NCBI GenBank assembly: GCA_014155875.1
Contig: JACEFZ010025059.1
Location: forward strand, 178,501 to 242,500
Origin: Cepaea nemoralis
Lineage: Eukaryota; Mollusca; Gastropoda; Stylommatophora; Helicidae
Reading direction: 5' to 3'
Length of the DNA stretch: 64,000 nt
Shown here: positions 60,691 through 64,000 of the stretch, in pieces
Layout of the letters: each line of letters opens with the position of its first letter
How positions within the stretch are numbered: position 1 is the stretch's first letter
Program-made: the position numbers and the translations under genes
Notes under the pieces: model-generated
Told to the model about the DNA's origin: nothing
Databases searched by the model: none
Seen by the model: only the letters and a program-made list of their open reading frames with translations

Positions 60691-62240
60691 GAAGACTTTG
60701 TTGCTTTAATGTTTAAAATTTCTTACGAATTAGAAATGGCAGGGGAAAAAAATAAACAGTAGTAGGAAGGAAGGAAATATAGAATTGTAAAATAAAGGAA
60801 GATAGGGGAGACAGAGGTGGAAATGAGAGTAGGGAAAGAAGGCAAAAGATGAAGAACACGATATTATTGATGTAGGAGGAGGAGAAAGAACAACATCAGG
60901 CAATCGATTGTGGTGAGAAACACTATGAAGTAGTTAGAAAGAGAAAAGAACGGAATGTGAGTATGAAGGATTAGAAGAATTAGAAGAAAAACGTGCGGCA
61001 GAAATTACAGTACAAGAGAAAAAAAAAAGAGTGTGTGGGGAAGAATATGAAGACACAGAGAAAATTAAAAGAGGATCAATGAGGAGAATTAAGTATGTAG
61101 AACTGAGACAACAAAGTAGATTATGAAAGTAAAAAAAGAACAAGTATAAAGTAGTGAAAGGGAAGCCAATAACATGTTAAAGATTATTAAATGAGATAGT
61201 AAGAAATAAAGATAAGATTTCTTAAATAAACGTCTTGAAGTGACTCAATGACTATGCCACTCGAGTGAGGATTTCAGACAGTAAATGAGATTACATTGTT
61301 CCATCTCCAGCATTGATTAGTCGGACAAATATGTTCTCTACAGGGACAGGATCCATTGTTCAGTTAATCTGCATTGACTATGAATAAACGGGCCTCATTT
61401 CAATCAAATTCACTTGGCCGAGTCTTGTTGACGTAATCTACGCTGTGTTGATCTGCCCGTTTGTTATGGGCATCAGGAAACAGGTCGGACTAGAGGAGTT
61501 GGGTTTGTTTTGCGTGATATCTTGTGAAACAACCGAAGAACTGTGTGAACATTCGGTAAATCGGCCACATTTTGCTGTTTTAGGACCAGTTAGATTGTGT
61601 GTCTTTACGAGAATGTCCACATTCCAGTGGTTGTCTCCCTGGAAAGTACAATGACGCCAGGGGAAAAGTCTTCTGGCTAGAAGTTAAACAAATTAACTAC
61701 GTTAAACAAATTAACTACGTTAAACATTGCCTCTTCGAGAAAATTTAGACCAATTAACCCATTCAGGACGTCAGCTCTTTAAACTCATCCAATACTTCAC
61801 CGTTTGCAATATTTGCCTATCTTTCCTAGTCGTACTTATTTAAAAGACTTATTAACATCCAAGTAAGCGTATAGGTAAAACTATCTTGAAATAGGCGTAA
61901 CAACTAACAGACACAGCTTTGTAGATATTCGAATAAGAATCGCAATGGCAACAGTAGTTTTTGAAAAGATGGAAAATACACTCGCCAATAACAAGTTGGC
62001 AGCTGTAGTGAGAAGAGTGTTGAGGCTGGAATGCCAATTATTCCTCCCTACTAACGCTTAACGGCAAAAGTGAAAGATGATGATGATTATGGTGACTGTT
62101 GTTTACATGTAAAACATGGACAACAAGCAGACACGCCAAGAAACATCTGATGGTAGTAAAAGTAAGGTTTCTGATGGTAGTAAAAGTAAGGTTTCTGATG
62201 AAAATACACAAGATACCACGGGTATTTTCATTACACCAAT
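60691..62240. other. Unassigned region
   Basis: A/G-rich from 60720 to 61200, then mixed composition. Small direct repeats occur: GTTAAACAAATTAACTAC twice at about 61684-61722, and GATGGTAGTAAAAGTAAGGT twice at 62149-62192. No gene motif was seen. Confidence 0.4.
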
Positions 62241-62243
62241 CGT

Positions 62244-62358
62244 GAGCGCGTAGTCAAGTGGTTACACACCCGCCTCACACGCCAGTGATCCGGAGTTCGA
62301 TCCCCGGTCCAGTCAGGGAAATGCACTACTGACGAGCTCAAACGAGAGCGAAACTAGA
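62244..62358 (+). mobile_element. SINE-4 with tRNA-like head
   Basis: GCGCGTAGTCAAGTGGTTAC (A box) and GGAGTTCGATCCCCGG (B box) are spaced as in a tRNA gene. The flanks do not form an acceptor stem, and about 50 bp of further sequence follows before the hAT MITE. I call a SINE rather than a tRNA gene. Confidence 0.65.
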
Positions 62359-62758
62359 GTCTAGTGCAGTGGTTCTCAACCTTTTTTGGCCCATGCCCCA
62401 TTTACCTTATGTTCTGAACGTTATCCCCCCCCCCTCGAATTTCCGCCCTATAAACCCCCCTCCCCCACCCTTACACAGTATACATAAAAATGGAAGCTAA
62501 ATTTAATAACACATACTAGAACAAGTCTAGACATTAACATAAAACGTGATTTGCGGGTCTACTTACGTTATAAAACAAATTTCAGAAGGGCGAGAAGTAC
62601 ATAACTGTAAAGTATGGAGAGAAAAACAATATAAAGTAACTGGTTCTTGTATTAATGCGATCTTGAAATAATCTTAATCTCTCCCCCCCCCCCCCGGAAC
62701 ACTAAAATTCCCCGATGGTGGGGGGATTCCCCACCGGTTGAGAACCATTGGTCTAGTA
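62359..62758. mobile_element. hAT-type MITE, copy 2
   Basis: The element at 62367-62750 (384 bp) starts CAGTGGTTCTCAACC and ends GGTTGAGAACCATTG (one mismatch). The flanks GTCTAGTG (62359-62366) and GTCTAGTA (62751-62758) form an 8-bp duplication with one difference. Its interior matches copy 1 at 29652-30035 throughout, with scattered substitutions. Confidence 0.9.
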
Positions 62759-63108
62759 CTTCCAAGGCCTAAGGTTCGTACCGGAATACGATCAGCGTTG
62801 CCAGCAGTGGGTTCTGCTCAATCTTCAAACCTCAAATCCCGAAAATACCAAATAAATCAGAAATGAATTATAGTCATTAGATGTAGACAGTCAACGTTTT
62901 CTTAGCATGTTAAGAAGAGAAATCAATATGAAAACTTAGTGACAACAGAGGCAAACTTGATGGAAACAGAGAAAGGAGAAGACAACAAAACAAATATCGG
63001 ATAGTTTACCACATAGCTTAACGGGAACAAGAACACAGACATGACACAAGACTCTTGTTTTTGTGAGCAGACCAACCAGGCCGCCCTCGTCTACAGACAG
63101 GACACACA
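62759..63108. other. Unassigned region
   Basis: Nothing recognised. Confidence 0.35.
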
Positions 63109-63140
63109 ATGATGATGATGATGACGACGATGATGATGAT
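63109..63140. repeat. (GAT)n/(GAC)n short tract
   Basis: About ten GAT/GAC units. Confidence 0.9.
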
Positions 63141-63314
63141 TAATGTTCATATCTTGTGAACTGGGCAATCTAGTAACTAGTTCGCTTGCTCTCGCAAGCA
63201 ATGGCTTATGGTTGAGACACAAATAAAGGTAAGAGTTGATGTTTGCCCGACCAGAGAAACTGAGTTTGATCCCCATCTCATGCGAACACCGGAAAAGATC
63301 AAATCAAGAAAGGA

Positions 63315-63465
63315 GGGGAATCAAGGATATAATTGAAAGAAATGAGTCAATGATATAGTTGAACGAAAGAAGGCACGGATATAATTGAACGAAATGAGTC
63401 ATAGATATTGTTGAACAAAAGAAGGCAAGGATATAATTGAATGAAATGAATTAATGATATAAGTA
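63315..63465. repeat. About 52-bp tandem repeat, three copies
   Basis: Units containing AAGGATATAATTGAA and GAAATGAGTCA, with starts near 63324, 63374 and 63427. Confidence 0.8.
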
Positions 63466-63469
63466 TGCA

Positions 63470-64000
63470 GTAATATGTAGCTCATTGACAATTATTGACA
63501 CGGCGGTGTGAAGTGCTAGACCTCATATTCTATATCTACGATATGTTACGGTGGGGGGAACCAGTTCCTATCCTTGCCGTTTGGCCTTCCCAGACAATTA
63601 TTAGGACTTGATGAGATTTATCTGGTATACATTTTCTGAGTCTGTGTCAATCCCAGAGTCCTGCTGGTCAGACAACATAACCCGTCCACTTCCGGGCATT
63701 GCACTCTGACCACTATCTTCGTAGACAAGCACACTAACATCACGAGCCGTGTTAAGTATATGGTCAAATGAAAAGGACTCTTCTCCATGTAGTCAGGCGC
63801 GATGAGTGTTTGGTCCTTGTCCCCCATATTTTTCTAGACCAATGGGCACCTGATTTGTCACGTGGTCAGCACCAGACCGGCCGTATTTGCTTTCCATGAC
63901 ATTTCCTGGTGCCCATTTTATGCTGAGTTGACCTGTGAACCCAGGTACATTAACAAAACAAACAAAAACAAACGAACAAACAAAACTCCCCGTCTAGATA
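63470..64000. other. Unassigned end of window
   Basis: No gene was seen. An A/C-rich (AACAAAC)n run lies at 63953-63983. Confidence 0.4.

Noticed and set aside
61445..61654. Small plus-strand gene (69 codons)
   Set aside because: The opposite strand has an equally long frame there, and neither has a motif or supporting context.
62244..62320. Functional tRNA gene
   Set aside because: A and B boxes are present, but the ends do not pair into an acceptor stem and the sequence continues as a SINE. The heads near 13150, 27800, 27945, 28570, 29060 and 30270 were rejected for the same reason.

Overview
This window looks like intergenic, repeat-dense DNA from an animal nuclear genome, most plausibly a mollusc and perhaps a gastropod. 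That placement is an inference from the mix seen here: many endonuclease/reverse-transcriptase (RT) non-LTR elements (LINEs) with microsatellite tails, tRNA-headed SINEs, very long simple repeats and mariner/hAT remnants. No sequence search was possible. I found no convincing single-copy host gene. Nearly every long reading frame is either part of a retroelement or a by-product of a repeat being read as protein. I label the LINE families A-H for convenience; these are not established names.

Layout. 1-4830: four 5'-truncated minus-strand LINE fragments (A, B1, B1, C) separated by a (TAG)n tract. 4850-8051: a plus-strand LINE (B2) with endonuclease and RT, almost intact apart from one frameshift, ending in a (TGA)/(TA)n tail. 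8281-10232: two minisatellite arrays (29 bp and about 30 bp). 10824-11646: an internally deleted mariner with terminal inverted repeats and TA target duplications. 11977-12723: a foldback element flanked by a 13-bp direct repeat. 12830-14920: a 42-bp tandem array, SINEs and a decayed LINE. 15290-18142: an RT-RNase H LINE (minus) abutting the 3' end of another (plus). 18750-20784: diverged direct duplications and about 460 bp of (AAG)n. 21000-24325: two copies of LINE-H, the second carrying two nested insertions. 25090-30425: dispersed repeats, a 45-bp minisatellite interrupted by a (CTAA)n-tailed element, several SINEs and a hAT-type MITE.

30518-32359 is a LINE-like element that carries only a gag-type ORF1 with three zinc knuckles, bounded by 12-bp target duplications. 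32686-42037 is the most striking object: a complete LTR element with a 3220-bp and a 3340-bp LTR, a 5-bp target duplication, TG...CA ends and an 18-nt primer-binding site matching the tRNA-Pro 3' end. Its 2.8-kb interior holds no recognisable gag or pol. The two LTRs differ very little, so it moved recently, presumably using proteins supplied by another element. 42165-49960: five minus-strand LINE pieces with long TTC tracts. 50265-56270: a 46-bp minisatellite on both sides of a 585-bp (CATA)n tract and a roughly 4-kb inverted-repeat structure whose arms are tandem arrays of a roughly 215-bp unit alternating with (GA)n. 56280-58930: a near-perfect 97-bp palindrome next to a LINE-D copy with a 679-codon RT frame. 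58940-64000: a 22-bp minisatellite, a SINE, a second copy of the hAT MITE, and otherwise unassigned DNA.

The genes do not form a pathway. What connects them is mobilisation: LINE families presumably supply RT for SINEs and gag-only elements, autonomous DNA transposons supplied transposase for the MITEs, and retroelement tails appear to have seeded many of the long microsatellites. All family assignments are from motif reading; boundaries given without a target duplication are approximate.
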